Position numbers and translations under genes: made by a program | Notes under the pieces: generated by a model | Told to the model about the DNA's origin: nothing | Databases searched by the model: none | Seen by the model: only the letters and a program-made list of their open reading frames with translations | Part shown: positions 1 through 9,153 of the stretch, piece after piece | How the letters are laid out: each line of letters opens with the position of its first letter | Numbering within the stretch: the stretch's first letter is position 1 | NCBI GenBank assembly: GCA_910578985.1 | Contig: CAJTSF010000006.1 | Location: 62,001-126,000, forward strand | DNA: 64,000 nt | Source of the DNA: an uncultured Odoribacter sp. | Lineage (GTDB): Bacteria > Bacteroidota > Bacteroidia > Bacteroidales > Marinifilaceae | Reading direction: 5' to 3'

Positions 1-736
1 GGTCGGTCTTCATCGCTTCGGAGGTGGCGGTGCTGTTGGTGATGACCGACATGCCGAAACACTCCATCCCCATGTGGCGGGCGACGATGACTTCGGGAAC
101 GGTGGACATGCCCACCGCATCACAGCCGATGGTTCGCAGCCAGCGGTATTCCGCCGGGGTTTCGAAGGAGGGACCTTGCAGCCCTGCATATACCCCGTGG
201 CGCAGTTCGATGTCCAGTTTCCGGGCGCAGTTTTCGGCAAGCCGGATGAGGCGCGGGCTGTAGGCTTCGGTCATGCCGGGGAAACGGGGTCCCAGCCGGT
301 CGAGGTTTTTCCCGCGCAGCGGATGCTCGGGAAAAAGATTGATATGGTCGGTAATGACCATCAGGTCGCCGGCAAGGAAAGAGGTATTGACTCCTCCTGC
401 GGCATTGGAGACGAAAAGGTGCTTCACGCCGACTTCATGCAGCACGCGCACCGGAAACGTGACCTCCTGCATGGGATAGCCTTCGTAGTAGTGGAAACGT
501 CCCTGCATGGCGATGACGTTCTTCCCGCCGAAAGTGCCAATGAGGAGGTTGCCTTTGTGCCCTTGCACGGTGGACACCGGGAAATGGGGGATGGCGGCAT
601 AGGGGATGGTATGCCGGATGTCGATGGAGGCTCCCAGTTCTCCCAGTCCGGAGCCTAAAATAATGCCTGTCGCATACTCCTCTTTGTCGAGGTAGCGGGC
701 AATGTACCGTGCGCTATTTTTGATTCTTTCTAACAT
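1..736 (-). CDS. Purine nucleoside phosphorylase (3' end cut by window edge)
   Basis: Family 2 purine nucleoside phosphorylase, which splits purine nucleosides with phosphate to free base and (deoxy)ribose-1-phosphate in cytosolic purine salvage. About 245 codons are visible; the C-terminus lies outside the window. Visible family motifs are the N-terminal GSGLGELG phosphate loop, MQGRFHYYEGY, FVSNAAGGVN and DAVGMSTVPEVIVARH, the purine-site region. The ATG at 736 (MLERIKNSARYIARYL) lies inside the end of lpxK, overlapping it by 23 bp, so the two are probably cotranscribed and translationally coupled. Family assignment is firm; whether guanosine/inosine or xanthosine is preferred cannot be read. 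Confidence 0.93.
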   Translation of the reverse strand, partial: MLERIKNSARYIARYLDKEEYATGIILGSGLGELGASIDIRHTIPYAAIPHFPVSTVQGHKGNLLIGTFGGKNVIAMQGRFHYYEGYPMQEVTFPVRVLHEVGVKHLFVSNAAGGVNTSFLAGDLMVITDHINLFPEHPLRGKNLDRLGPRFPGMTEAYSPRLIRLAENCARKLDIELRHGVYAGLQGPSFETPAEYRWLRTIGCDAVGMSTVPEVIVARHMGMECFGMSVITNSTATSEAMKTD

Positions 737-1766
737 ATTCGACGATTTGGGTAAAGAATGTTTCCTGGTCTTTTACGAATTCCGGAACGATAGGGATATA
801 ACGGATGTGTTTTTTTAGCTCTTCGGGCAGGGAGACCGACGACAGGCGCATCGCGTCTTTCTCCGTGGTGAGGATGTATTTCTTTTTCTCGGGGAGGGCT
901 TGGAATTTTTTGGCAATCTCTTCCAGGTCGCGCGGGGTGAACGCATGGTGGTCGGGGTAGCGCATTTCGCTCACCTTCGGGGTAATTCCTTTCAGGTGTT
1001 CGATGTATGGCGTCGGCTGGGCGATGCCTGTGACGCACAGGATACCGCACTTCTTGTCCGCCGGAATCGCTTCCTTTGTTCCGTCCAAGGATTGAATGGA
1101 ACCGTAACTGATGCGTGTGAAGAACAGTTTCTGATACGGTTTGATTTTTAAATGCTTGTAGAATATCCGCCGCTCGATGGGGCTGAGGGTGGGCGGGCAT
1201 TTGGTGACGATGAGGTAGTCCGCCCGTTTCAGGGCGCTGCTCCTTTCCCGCAGGCGTCCCGCAGGCAGGAGGCAGTCTTTGTTCACTGGGCGGTGGTAGT
1301 CGATGAGGACGATATTTTTGCCCGCTTTGACATACCGGTGTTGGAAAGCATCGTCCAGCACGATGACCTCTGGCGGTTCGGGCAGGGCGGACAGCCGTTC
1401 GATACCCCTCACCCGGTCGGCATCGCAGGCGACGAGGATGTCGGGAAACTTGCGGTGAATCTGCAACGGCTCGTCTCCCAGCTCGGCAGCGGTGGAGGCG
1501 GCGGTGGCGAGCACGAATCCGGAACTCTTGCGCTTGTAGCCCCGGCTGAGGCATGCCACTCGGAATTCTTTCCGCAAGGTGTCGATGAGCAGTTCCGTGT
1601 GCGGCGTCTTGCCGGTGCCGCCGACGGTGATGTTGCCGATGCAGAGGACGGGTATTTTGAAACTACGGGATTTGAGGACTCCCGTATCGAATAGGAAATT
1701 CCGGATTCCGACGCCTAATCCGTATAAGGCGCTGAAAGGAATTAATATCGGTTTCAAAATACTCAT
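714..1766 (-). CDS. lpxK: Tetraacyldisaccharide 4'-kinase LpxK
   Basis: Inner-membrane kinase that phosphorylates the 4' position of the lipid A disaccharide precursor. The protein has 350 residues, the normal length. It has an N-terminal hydrophobic anchor (about residues 7-25), a P-loop in GNITVGGTGKTPHTE (about 43-57) and the family block CLSRGYKRKSSGF, followed by LDDAFQHRYV. It lies between sppA upstream (18-bp gap) and a purine nucleoside phosphorylase downstream (23-bp overlap), so a three-gene operon is likely. Nothing unusual is seen. Confidence 0.96.
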   Translation of the reverse strand: MSILKPILIPFSALYGLGVGIRNFLFDTGVLKSRSFKIPVLCIGNITVGGTGKTPHTELLIDTLRKEFRVACLSRGYKRKSSGFVLATAASTAAELGDEPLQIHRKFPDILVACDADRVRGIERLSALPEPPEVIVLDDAFQHRYVKAGKNIVLIDYHRPVNKDCLLPAGRLRERSSALKRADYLIVTKCPPTLSPIERRIFYKHLKIKPYQKLFFTRISYGSIQSLDGTKEAIPADKKCGILCVTGIAQPTPYIEHLKGITPKVSEMRYPDHHAFTPRDLEEIAKKFQALPEKKKYILTTEKDAMRLSSVSLPEELKKHIRYIPIVPEFVKDQETFFTQIVEYVRKNQK

Positions 1767-1784
1767 AATCCGATGCGGTTTGGG

Positions 1785-3587
1785 TTAATTGTCCGTGATA
1801 TGGAAAGGCATGCGTGCCAGGATGCCTTGCTGCCGGGTGATGGCTTTGACCTCCTGCCAGGTGGCGTATCCTTCGCCTAATTCGTCTTTCAGGATGCGCA
1901 TCCTGATGGTGCCTGACAGTTGGGAAATCAGTTCTTCCAACGGATTTTTCAACGTCGGGTATTCTACTATGTCGTAGCTGTCGATGCCTGCCCGGCCGGC
2001 GGCGATGCCGATGGCGTGATTCAAGCCGCCTAGCATGTCCACCAGTCCGATGGCTTGGGCGTCCTTTCCGGTCCACACGCGTCCCTGCGCGATGGCGTCC
2101 AGTTCGTTGCGTTCCATGCTGCGTCCTTCCATGACCCGGCTGAGGAAGGTCTCATAGCCTTGATTCACGTAATTTTGCAACACCCTCTTCTCATACCTGC
2201 TCAATGGACGGGAACTGACGGGCAGGGGCAACGGGTAGCTGCCGCCGAAGTCGCTGTGTGCGTTGGTGCGGACGGTTTCCGTATGGATGCCTAATTTCTC
2301 GCGAATCAGTTTGTCCCCGGAAAAGAACATTCCGAAAATGCCGATGGAGCCGGTGAGGGTAGTGGGTTCTGCCACGATGACATCCGCGGCGCAGGAGATG
2401 TAATACCCGCCTGAAGCAGCCACGTCACCCATCGAGACGACCACCGGTTTTGCCGCTTTTGCCAGTTTCACCTCGCGCCAGATGAGATCGGAGGTCAGGG
2501 CGCTCCCGCCCGGGGAATTGACGCGTAGCACGATGGCTTTCACCTGCTGGTCCTCCCGGGCTTTCCGAATGCTTTTTACAAAGTCCGGACCGATGGAGCG
2601 GGTGTTCTGTTCCAAGCCGATTTCCCCTTGTGCGTAGATGATGGCGATTTTGTTCTGTGTCTGCCTGGCTTCGGCTCTGGCGGTTGCCGGAATATGCCGG
2701 TAGTCGGAGAGCGCCACTTGCCGTAGCCCTTTGTGGGCGGGGATACCGCATTCCGCCTTCAGGAACGCCAGCATCTCGTCTTCATAGCAGACCCCGTCGA
2801 AATAGCCCCATGCCCGGAGCTGTTCAGTGGTATAAAAATCGAAACGGTCGGTGAGTGCTTGGATGGAATCCGCAGGAATGTCCCGGCTTTCGGCGATGCC
2901 TTGCACGACATGGTTCCAGAAGGTACCTAAGTATTTCTGCACCTGCTCGCGGTTCGCGTCGCTCATTTCGGTCGCGATGAACGGCTCCACCGCTGACTTG
3001 AACTTGCCGACCTTCACAATCTCCGGGCGGATGCCCAATTTGTCGAGCGCCTCTTTATAGAAAGTGACGTTGCTGCTCATCCCCGTCAGCAACAGCGGCG
3101 TTTCGGGGTTCACGAAAATGCTGTCCGCCACGGTCGCCAAGTAATAGGCTTTCTGCGAATAGCCTAAGTTCGAATAGCTGTAGATGAACTTGCCGCTTTC
3201 CTTGAATTGCAGCAGGGCTTGGCGCAACTCCTCCGTGGATGCGAGTCCTCCGAAGTTTCCTTGAATATCTGTCAGGTTCAGATAGATGCCCCGGATTTTC
3301 GGGTCGTAGGCGGCATATTCGATGGACTCTAAGATTTGGTTCAATCCGAGTCTTTCTTGCGGGTTCAGGGAGAGGAAATCGAAATTGTCCAGCGGGTTTG
3401 CCGACGTCCGATCGGAGAGGGGGCTGCTCAGCGTGATGGTCAGCACGCTGTTGTCCTGCACGTTCACCGTTTTCTCGGACAGGGCAGTGACAATGCCCAC
3501 AAAAGCGAGCAGGAAAAAGAATACCATGAAGTTTACAATCATAATGCCGACAATGGTGGCGAGGACGTATTTCAAAAAGTTCTTCAT
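1785..3587 (-). CDS. sppA: Signal peptide peptidase SppA, 67K type
   Basis: Membrane-bound serine protease that degrades signal peptides after they are released from exported proteins. At 600 residues it is the long, tandem-domain form. It has one N-terminal transmembrane segment (about 8-35), an N-terminal S49 domain containing the candidate general-base lysine region (EIVKVGKFKSAVEPF), and a C-terminal S49 domain with the nucleophile serine in GDVAASGGYYISCAAD. The Ser/Lys dyad family is well established. It is the first gene of the sppA-lpxK-pnp group, with a promoter box at 3608-3615. Confidence 0.96.
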   Translation of the reverse strand: MKNFLKYVLATIVGIMIVNFMVFFFLLAFVGIVTALSEKTVNVQDNSVLTITLSSPLSDRTSANPLDNFDFLSLNPQERLGLNQILESIEYAAYDPKIRGIYLNLTDIQGNFGGLASTEELRQALLQFKESGKFIYSYSNLGYSQKAYYLATVADSIFVNPETPLLLTGMSSNVTFYKEALDKLGIRPEIVKVGKFKSAVEPFIATEMSDANREQVQKYLGTFWNHVVQGIAESRDIPADSIQALTDRFDFYTTEQLRAWGYFDGVCYEDEMLAFLKAECGIPAHKGLRQVALSDYRHIPATARAEARQTQNKIAIIYAQGEIGLEQNTRSIGPDFVKSIRKAREDQQVKAIVLRVNSPGGSALTSDLIWREVKLAKAAKPVVVSMGDVAASGGYYISCAADVIVAEPTTLTGSIGIFGMFFSGDKLIREKLGIHTETVRTNAHSDFGGSYPLPLPVSSRPLSRYEKRVLQNYVNQGYETFLSRVMEGRSMERNELDAIAQGRVWTGKDAQAIGLVDMLGGLNHAIGIAAGRAGIDSYDIVEYPTLKNPLEELISQLSGTIRMRILKDELGEGYATWQEVKAITRQQGILARMPFHITDN

Positions 3588-3607
3588 CTTGGTTAAAAAT
3601 TTTCATC

Positions 3608-3615
3608 CAAATGTA
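3608..3615 (-). promoter_or_regulatory. Bacteroidota -7 box for sppA operon
   Basis: TACATTTG on the minus strand matches the TAnnTTTG consensus and sits 21 bp upstream of the sppA ATG. Confidence 0.6.
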
Positions 3616-3677
3616 AGGATATAATTTATTTATGACAATAAATGGACGGAGTTATTTTTACGTTGTTCGTTTTTTTA

Positions 3678-3685
3678 TAATTTTG
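3678..3685 (+). promoter_or_regulatory. Bacteroidota -7 box for murA
   Basis: TAATTTTG matches TAnnTTTG, 24 bp upstream of the murA ATG; a TTG at about 3663 is in the right area for the -33 element. It is divergent from the sppA promoter. Confidence 0.6.
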
Positions 3686-3709
3686 ACGGAATGAATCAAT
3701 AGGGAAGTT

Positions 3710-5014
3710 ATGAGTAAATTTATCATCACCGGAGGCAAGCGGTTGAAGGGGGAACTCCAGCCGCAGGGCGCGAAAAATGAGGCATTGCAAGTGATTTGCG
3801 CGTGCCTGCTGACTCGGGAACAAGTGACGATTTCCAATGTCCCCGAGATATTGGACGTCATCAAACTGATTGAATTGTTGCAGGGGATGGGCGTCCGGGT
3901 GACGCATCCTGCACACGGGACGTTTACCTTTCAGGCTTCGGACATTGATTTCTCTTACTTTGAAACGGAAGATTTCTACCAAAAAGCGGTAAGCCTGCGC
4001 GGCTCCATCATGATATTGGGACCGCTGTTGGCAGTCTACGGCTGCGGGATTATTCCCAAGCCGGGAGGCGATAAAATCGGGCGTCGCCGTCTGGACACCC
4101 ATTTTTTGGGATTTGAAAAATTGGGTGCGACATTCGATTATAATAGTGCCGAAGGCTATTTCCGGGCATCGACTGAAAAACTGAAAGGTTGCTATATGCT
4201 GCTCGATGAGGCTTCCGTCACCGGTACCGCGAACATCATCATGGCAGCCGTGCTGGCGGAGGGGGTGACCACCATCTACAACGCTGCCTGCGAGCCTTAC
4301 ATCCAGCAGTTGTGCATCATGCTCAACTCCATGGGCGCGCGTATCTCCGGCATCGCCTCCAACCTCCTCACCATCGAAGGGGTGAAGGAATTGCACGGAT
4401 GCAGCCACCGCTGCCTGCCGGACATGATTGAGGTGGGCAGCTACATCGGACTTGCCGCCATGACCCGCTCGGAGATTACAATCAAGGACGTGAACATCCG
4501 ACAGCTCGGCATCATCCCCGACGCCTTTCGGCGTTTGGGCATCCGCATCGACGAGCGGGGCGACGACCTCTATATCCCCCGTCAGGAGCATTACATGATT
4601 GAGAATTTCATCGACGGTTCCATCCTCTCCATCGCCGATGCTCCGTGGCCCGGGCTGACGCCTGACCTGTTGAGCGTTTTCCTTGTGGTGGCGACGCAGG
4701 CGAGGGGGAGTGTCCTCATTCATCAGAAAATGTTCGAGAGCCGTCTTTTCTTTGTGGACAAATTAATCGACATGGGGGCGAAAATAATCCTTTGCGACCC
4801 CCACCGGGCAACTGTCATCGGGCAGAACCACGAATCCCAGTTGCGCGCCACCCAGATGACCACCCCCGACATCCGTGCCGGCATCGCCCTTCTCATCGCC
4901 GCCCTCTCCGCGCAGGGCGTGAGCACCATTCACAACATTGATCAGATTGACCGGGGTTATGAGCATATTGATGAGAAATTGAATGCCCTGGGCGCTGACA
5001 TTGTCCGCGTGTAG
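3710..5014 (+). CDS. murA: UDP-N-acetylglucosamine 1-carboxyvinyltransferase MurA
   Basis: Catalyses the first committed step of peptidoglycan synthesis, transferring enolpyruvate from PEP to UDP-GlcNAc in the cytosol. The protein has 434 residues, a typical length. The N-terminal GGKRLKGELQPQGAKNEAL block carries the conserved K/N substrate-binding residues, and the C-terminal half shows the second inside-out barrel with DIRAGIALLIAALSAQG and IDRGYEHIDEKL. The loop that usually carries the fosfomycin-reactive cysteine reads GCGIIPKPGGDKIGRRRLDT and has no obvious PGGC(A/T)IG-type cysteine at the usual place, so an Asp-type variant (GGDKIG) is likely. It is a single-gene unit with its own promoter and a terminator downstream. 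Confidence 0.95.
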   Translation: MSKFIITGGKRLKGELQPQGAKNEALQVICACLLTREQVTISNVPEILDVIKLIELLQGMGVRVTHPAHGTFTFQASDIDFSYFETEDFYQKAVSLRGSIMILGPLLAVYGCGIIPKPGGDKIGRRRLDTHFLGFEKLGATFDYNSAEGYFRASTEKLKGCYMLLDEASVTGTANIIMAAVLAEGVTTIYNAACEPYIQQLCIMLNSMGARISGIASNLLTIEGVKELHGCSHRCLPDMIEVGSYIGLAAMTRSEITIKDVNIRQLGIIPDAFRRLGIRIDERGDDLYIPRQEHYMIENFIDGSILSIADAPWPGLTPDLLSVFLVVATQARGSVLIHQKMFESRLFFVDKLIDMGAKIILCDPHRATVIGQNHESQLRATQMTTPDIRAGIALLIAALSAQGVSTIHNIDQIDRGYEHIDEKLNALGADIVRV

Positions 5015-5033
5015 ACGGGAATTGATATAAAAT

Positions 5034-5062
5034 GAAAACCCCTGACTCATTGCAGGGGCTTT
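5034..5062. terminator. Bidirectional terminator between murA and lipoprotein gene
   Basis: CCCCTG (5039-5044) pairs with CAGGGG (5053-5058), flanked by A-rich and T-containing sequence. It sits between convergent genes and could serve both. Confidence 0.6.
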
Positions 5063-5079
5063 CATTAATCTCTATGTTC

Positions 5080-5475
5080 TTAGTTGTTACTCTTTTGTTC
5101 TTGTTTGGGAGTTTCAAAATGAAGTTCATACGTGTTGAATTCCGGTTTCATCATGGCTCCCGTAGCGGCATCAATCCCCCAGGCAACAATATCAAGAAGG
5201 TTCAACACGGAGACCGCATTAAACGTTTTATCTATATATATTAACACTGGGGTATATCCTTCTTTTTCACCTTTCACTATACTTGGCGAAAAACCTCTTT
5301 TTACCTTAACCGGAAATGGAAATGTCACGTCCCGATATTTTCTGCCATCAACATCCAGCTTATCCGCTTTGTCAATATTCGACTCTAAAACGATCTTTTT
5401 ACGACTTCCACAAAATATTGTGGCACAACTACTGAATAGCATGCAAATTGCGCACATCATGAATACTTTTCTCAT
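5080..5475 (-). CDS. Small lipoprotein of unknown function
   Basis: A 131-residue protein with a lipoprotein signal (MFSSCATIF, Cys about residue 17), so it is probably anchored in the envelope. The middle part reads like a PEGA-type or carboxypeptidase-regulatory-like beta fold (VDGRKYRDVTFPFPVKVKRG), followed by a hydrophobic stretch around SVLNLLDIVAWGIDAATGA that resembles the glycine-rich segment of small phage/prophage-type lipoproteins. No catalytic motif is seen. It has its own promoter box (5505-5512). The function is not recognised. Confidence 0.8.
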   Translation of the reverse strand: MRKVFMMCAICMLFSSCATIFCGSRKKIVLESNIDKADKLDVDGRKYRDVTFPFPVKVKRGFSPSIVKGEKEGYTPVLIYIDKTFNAVSVLNLLDIVAWGIDAATGAMMKPEFNTYELHFETPKQEQKSNN

Positions 5476-5504
5476 AGCTCTAATATTAATTAATTTTCAC
5501 GGCG

Positions 5505-5512
5505 CAAATATA
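5505..5512 (-). promoter_or_regulatory. Bacteroidota -7 box for small lipoprotein gene
   Basis: TATATTTG (then C) on the minus strand, 30 bp upstream of the ATG at 5475. Confidence 0.6.
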
Positions 5513-5599
5513 CAGGAATATTTCTGGAAAGATTCAAGTGTAGTAAAAAAGCAATGTTGTGCAAGTATTATTATACACTGGCTCCATTTTTTCGCTTGT

Positions 5600-6085
5600 T
5601 TACTCCACCTCCCTCACCTCCAGCCGGTCAGGGCATGCCTTTTCCAAGGCGGCGATGGTTTTTCGGTGGACGGGATGCACGAACTCCGGCATGATTTCCG
5701 CTAGTGGCACGAGTACGAACCGGCGTTCGCTGATGCGGGGATGCGGCACGGTCAGCTCGGGATTCTCGATGACCAAAGCATCACAAAACAGCAGGTCGAT
5801 ATCTATCGGGCGGGAGGCATAGCGTGGTCCATCCTTCGGACGCACCCGCCCCAGTTGCTTCTCCGTTTCCTGGCACCGGTGCAGGAACTCCAAAGGGGAG
5901 AGCGTGGTGTCGAACACCACCACTTGGTTCAAAAACCGCTCTTCGCATTCAAACCCCCACGGCTCAGTTTCATACAGGGAGGATTGCCGCACCACCTTGC
6001 CCCACGCCCCCATCAGGCGGACCGCCTCCGCAAGCAGGCGGCGCTTGTCCCCCGCGTTGCTTCCTAATATGGTGACGATTTGCAT
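5600..6085 (-). CDS. folK: 2-amino-4-hydroxy-6-hydroxymethyldihydropteridine diphosphokinase FolK
   Basis: Transfers pyrophosphate from ATP to 6-hydroxymethyl-7,8-dihydropterin in folate synthesis. The protein has 161 residues, the usual length for the monofunctional enzyme. It shows the opening TILGSNAGDKRRLL, the YETEPWGF loop, the substrate block FLNQVVVFDTTLSPLEFL and the HPPK signature RPIDIDLLFCDALVI, followed by VPHPRISERRFVLVPL. It is cotranscribed with the DUF4290 gene upstream (13-bp gap). Confidence 0.96.
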   Translation of the reverse strand: MQIVTILGSNAGDKRRLLAEAVRLMGAWGKVVRQSSLYETEPWGFECEERFLNQVVVFDTTLSPLEFLHRCQETEKQLGRVRPKDGPRYASRPIDIDLLFCDALVIENPELTVPHPRISERRFVLVPLAEIMPEFVHPVHRKTIAALEKACPDRLEVREVE

Positions 6086-6098
6086 GGGACAGGGAGCC

Positions 6099-6767
6099 TT
6101 AGGCGTTCTGCTGGTTCTGTTGCTTCTTGTAATAGGGACGGTTGGAATTTCCTTTCTTCTGGTAATTCTTCTGGTTGGCGGGCTTGTTCGAATTCGGCTT
6201 GTTCTTCTTTTGCAGCAGGTCTTTCGGGTCGGACAGGGTAAACCCTTCGGGCATCACCAGTGTACTGCCGTACAAGGTATTCAAGTCTTTGTATATCTGT
6301 TCGTCCTCCACGGAATCCTTGTTCCACGTCAGGAACGATTTCTTCATGTGGTTTGCAGTGAGGACGATGAGTGCCCTTTTCTGTTCGGGATTCTTCTGAC
6401 GGCGGATTTCGTCGATCAGCTTTTCCGTCATTTTCCCGTAATGCTTATACTTGATATGGTTCGTGCTGTATGGCACCTTTTCGGGTCTTTCCTGCAATTT
6501 GTCGATGGCAGGCAGGGGATAGGGTGTGTCGATATTCAACTGGAAGTTGGACATGATGGCGAGGTGGTCCCATAGCTTATGCCGGAAGTCCGGCACGTCG
6601 CGCAGGTGGGGATAAAGGTTGCCCATCACGTCGATGACAGTTTTCGCTGCCCGTGTCCTCTCTTCGCGGTCTTGGATGGTCAGCAGATGGTCTACCATGA
6701 TTTGCACGTTACGACCGTATTCGGGTAATACTAATTTTTTGCGTTGGGTGTTATATTCGAATTCCAT
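6099..6767 (-). CDS. DUF4290 domain protein
   Basis: A 222-residue protein recognised as the Bacteroidota-specific DUF4290 family from its opening FEYNTQRKKLVLPEYGRNVQ and the helical region to about residue 175. The C-terminal 45 residues are low-complexity and very rich in N, Q and K (PNSNKPANQKNYQKKGNSNR), a basic tail that could bind nucleic acid; this last point is inference. The family has no established function. It lies just upstream of folK and downstream of a promoter box at 6793-6800. Confidence 0.85.
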   Translation of the reverse strand: MEFEYNTQRKKLVLPEYGRNVQIMVDHLLTIQDREERTRAAKTVIDVMGNLYPHLRDVPDFRHKLWDHLAIMSNFQLNIDTPYPLPAIDKLQERPEKVPYSTNHIKYKHYGKMTEKLIDEIRRQKNPEQKRALIVLTANHMKKSFLTWNKDSVEDEQIYKDLNTLYGSTLVMPEGFTLSDPKDLLQKKNKPNSNKPANQKNYQKKGNSNRPYYKKQQNQQNA

Positions 6768-6792
6768 GCTTTGGGATGAAAATTAATGGGCG

Positions 6793-6800
6793 CAAATATA
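6793..6800 (-). promoter_or_regulatory. Bacteroidota -7 box for DUF4290-folK
   Basis: TATATTTG followed by C on the minus strand, 26 bp upstream of the ATG at 6767. Confidence 0.6.
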
Positions 6801-6827
6801 CTGTTTTTAAATGACAAACGCCGGAAG

Positions 6828-9116
6828 TCAATCCTGTTGTGCATACAATTTTGCAAACTTTAACAACAACAGGCGCACGCCCCCCTCCGCAAATGCCACT
6901 TTTGCTTTCTTCTGCATGCCCAACCCCTCGATGGCAAGCACCCGCCCCGCTCCGAACGTCGGGTGGAAAATCACCATGTCGGGCACCACGCAGTTCGCCT
7001 CTAGCGGCTGGAGCTTTGCGCGGTCGATGGGCGGGATATCCGCTTGGGCGGTACGGTTTAGCGTGATGGCGGGCCTCCGTGCGGCGCCTGTGCCTGCTCC
7101 TGCGGCCGTGCCCGATGCCTGTCGCATCCTGAATCCCGACGGTTCTTCCCTGAGCGGGATATGCCCGTCCAGGTACGCTCTGTCTACCTCATCGATAAAG
7201 CGGGACGGGGTGGACGGCACGACCTGCCCGTTCTTGTAGCGGGAGGTGGCGTAAGAGATGAACGCCCGCTTCTCTGCCCGCGTCATCGCCACGTAGAACA
7301 ACCGCCGCTCCTCCTCCAGCCCCTGCGGTGTCGCGACGCTCTGCTGCGCCGGGAAAAGCTCCTCCTCCATGCCCGCGATAAAAACATTCGTGAACTCCAG
7401 CCCTTTGGCGGCATGCACCGTCATCAGCGTCACCTTGTTTCGGTCCCCCTCCTTCTCCCCGTCCTGGTCCGTGAGTAGCGCCACACCCTCCAGAAATGCC
7501 GGCAACCGGTCGCTCTGTCCCTCCCGGTACGCGGTCTCGCAAAACTCCTTGATGCCGTTCAGCAACTCCTCGACATTCTCCTTGCGCGATACTCCCTCCG
7601 GCGTATCGTCTGCCTTCAGGTCCTCCAGCATTCCGCTCGAACGAGCGATGAGCAGCGCCGTCTCATAAGCGTTCTCCTCTGCCGCCGCCTGCCGGAAGCG
7701 CTCGATGAGGGCGCCGAACTTGTCCAGTTTCGCCAGCGTCCCCGCGTTGAAATTCCCCGCCACTTTCGGCAGGTTGCACAACACCGTCCACAGGCTCACC
7801 TGGTATTGCCGCGCAATCTCCTGCAACTTCTCCACCGTCGAATCCCCGATGCCCCGTTTCGGATAATTGACAATGCGCTTGAACGCCTCGCCGTCGCTGG
7901 GGTTCACCGTCAGGCGGAAATAAGCCAGCAGGTCCTTCACCTCCTTCCGTTGGTAGAACGATTGCCCGCCGTATATCTTGTAAGGAATGTTTCTTTTCCG
8001 CAGCGCCTCCTCCATCACGCGCGACTGCGCGTTCGTGCGGTAGAGGATGGCGAAGTCATTGTAATCCTGCTGCTCGTATTGTGACAGACGGAAAATCTCC
8101 TGTGCCACCTGAAACGCCTCCTCCTTGTCCGACAGCGCCCGCAGCACCTTGATTTTTTCCCCCTCCTCGTTTTCCGAGAACGTACGCTTCGGAATCTGCT
8201 CCCGGTTCTTGCTGATGATGCAATTCGCCGCCTCCACAATCGTCGTCGTCGAGCGGTAATTCTGCTCCAGTTTGAATAGCTTATAATCCGGGTAATCGTT
8301 CTTGAAATTCAGGATATTCTCGATGCGCGCCCCCCGGAACGAATAAATGCTCTGCGCATCGTCCCCCACCACGCACAGGTTCCGGTGCGACTCCGATAGT
8401 TTCTTGATAATCAGATACTGCGAATAATTCGTGTCCTGGTACTCGTCCACTAGAATATAGGAGAACTTCTGCCGGTACTTCTCCAGCACCTCGGGGAAAT
8501 CGCGGAACAGGATATTCGCCTGCAACAGCAAATCGTCGAAATCCATCGTATCGCTCTCCTTGCACCGCTGCTGGTACAACTTGTAAATATCCCCCAGTAG
8601 CGGGCGCCGGCATGCCGTATCCTCTGACATGATACGCGCCGACTGCGCGTAGCTCTGCGCCACGATAAGGTTATTCTTCGCCATTGAAATCCGTCCCAGC
8701 ACCACATTCGGCTTATACACCTTGTCATCCAGCCTCAACTCCTTCACAATCGACTTCAACAGATTCTTCGAATCCTGCGTGTCGTATATCGTGTAACTCG
8801 ACGTATATCCCAGCCTCTCCGCCTCGAACCGCAGGATTTTCGAAAAAATCGAATGGAACGTCCCCATCCACAGGTTCGCCGCCATCTGCTCCCCCACCAG
8901 CCCCGCGATACGGCGCTGCATCTCCTGCGCCGCCTTGTTCGTAAACGTCAGCGCCAGGATTTTATGCGCCGGCACCCCCTGGCTCAACAACTGCGCGATG
9001 CGGTACGTCAGCACCCGTGTCTTCCCCGACCCGGCTCCCGCAATCACCAGCGCGGGTCCCTCCGTGTTCATCACGGCGGCTTGCTGGCTGCTGTTCAATT
9101 CATTGATAAAATCCAC
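6828..9116 (-). CDS. UvrD/PcrA-type ATP-dependent DNA helicase
   Basis: Superfamily 1A 3'-5' helicase for nucleotide excision repair and removal of recombination intermediates. Motifs in order are the Q-motif (LNSSQQAAV), Walker A (AGAGSGKTRV), motif II (VDEYQDTN), motif III (VVGDDAQSIYSFRGA), motif IV (LEQNYRSTTTIVEAAN), motif V (VTLMTVHAAKGLEFTNVF) and motif VI (EEERRLFYVAMTRAEKRA). A longer reading could begin with a TTG at 9176, but the promoter box at 9146-9153 lies inside that extension. The GTG at 9116 (VDFINELNSSQQAAV) fits the family's usual beginning and gives 762 residues. The tail after 690 has the usual PcrA/UvrD C-terminal fold. Confidence 0.95.
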   Translation of the reverse strand: MDFINELNSSQQAAVMNTEGPALVIAGAGSGKTRVLTYRIAQLLSQGVPAHKILALTFTNKAAQEMQRRIAGLVGEQMAANLWMGTFHSIFSKILRFEAERLGYTSSYTIYDTQDSKNLLKSIVKELRLDDKVYKPNVVLGRISMAKNNLIVAQSYAQSARIMSEDTACRRPLLGDIYKLYQQRCKESDTMDFDDLLLQANILFRDFPEVLEKYRQKFSYILVDEYQDTNYSQYLIIKKLSESHRNLCVVGDDAQSIYSFRGARIENILNFKNDYPDYKLFKLEQNYRSTTTIVEAANCIISKNREQIPKRTFSENEEGEKIKVLRALSDKEEAFQVAQEIFRLSQYEQQDYNDFAILYRTNAQSRVMEEALRKRNIPYKIYGGQSFYQRKEVKDLLAYFRLTVNPSDGEAFKRIVNYPKRGIGDSTVEKLQEIARQYQVSLWTVLCNLPKVAGNFNAGTLAKLDKFGALIERFRQAAAEENAYETALLIARSSGMLEDLKADDTPEGVSRKENVEELLNGIKEFCETAYREGQSDRLPAFLEGVALLTDQDGEKEGDRNKVTLMTVHAAKGLEFTNVFIAGMEEELFPAQQSVATPQGLEEERRLFYVAMTRAEKRAFISYATSRYKNGQVVPSTPSRFIDEVDRAYLDGHIPLREEPSGFRMRQASGTAAGAGTGAARRPAITLNRTAQADIPPIDRAKLQPLEANCVVPDMVIFHPTFGAGRVLAIEGLGMQKKAKVAFAEGGVRLLLLKFAKLYAQQD

Positions 9117-9145
9117 GTCTTCTGTTCCCGTTGATGATTCGGGAG

Positions 9146-9153
9146 CAAAATTA
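9146..9153 (-). promoter_or_regulatory. Bacteroidota -7 box for uvrD/pcrA gene
   Basis: TAATTTTG followed by C on the minus strand, 29 bp upstream of the GTG at 9116. It decides the start, because the upstream TTG at 9176 would not be in the transcript. Confidence 0.6.

Noticed and set aside
3626..4723. Long minus-strand frame opposite murA (365 codons).
   Set aside because: It mirrors murA's codon structure, has no promoter or recognisable domain and overlaps a certain gene.
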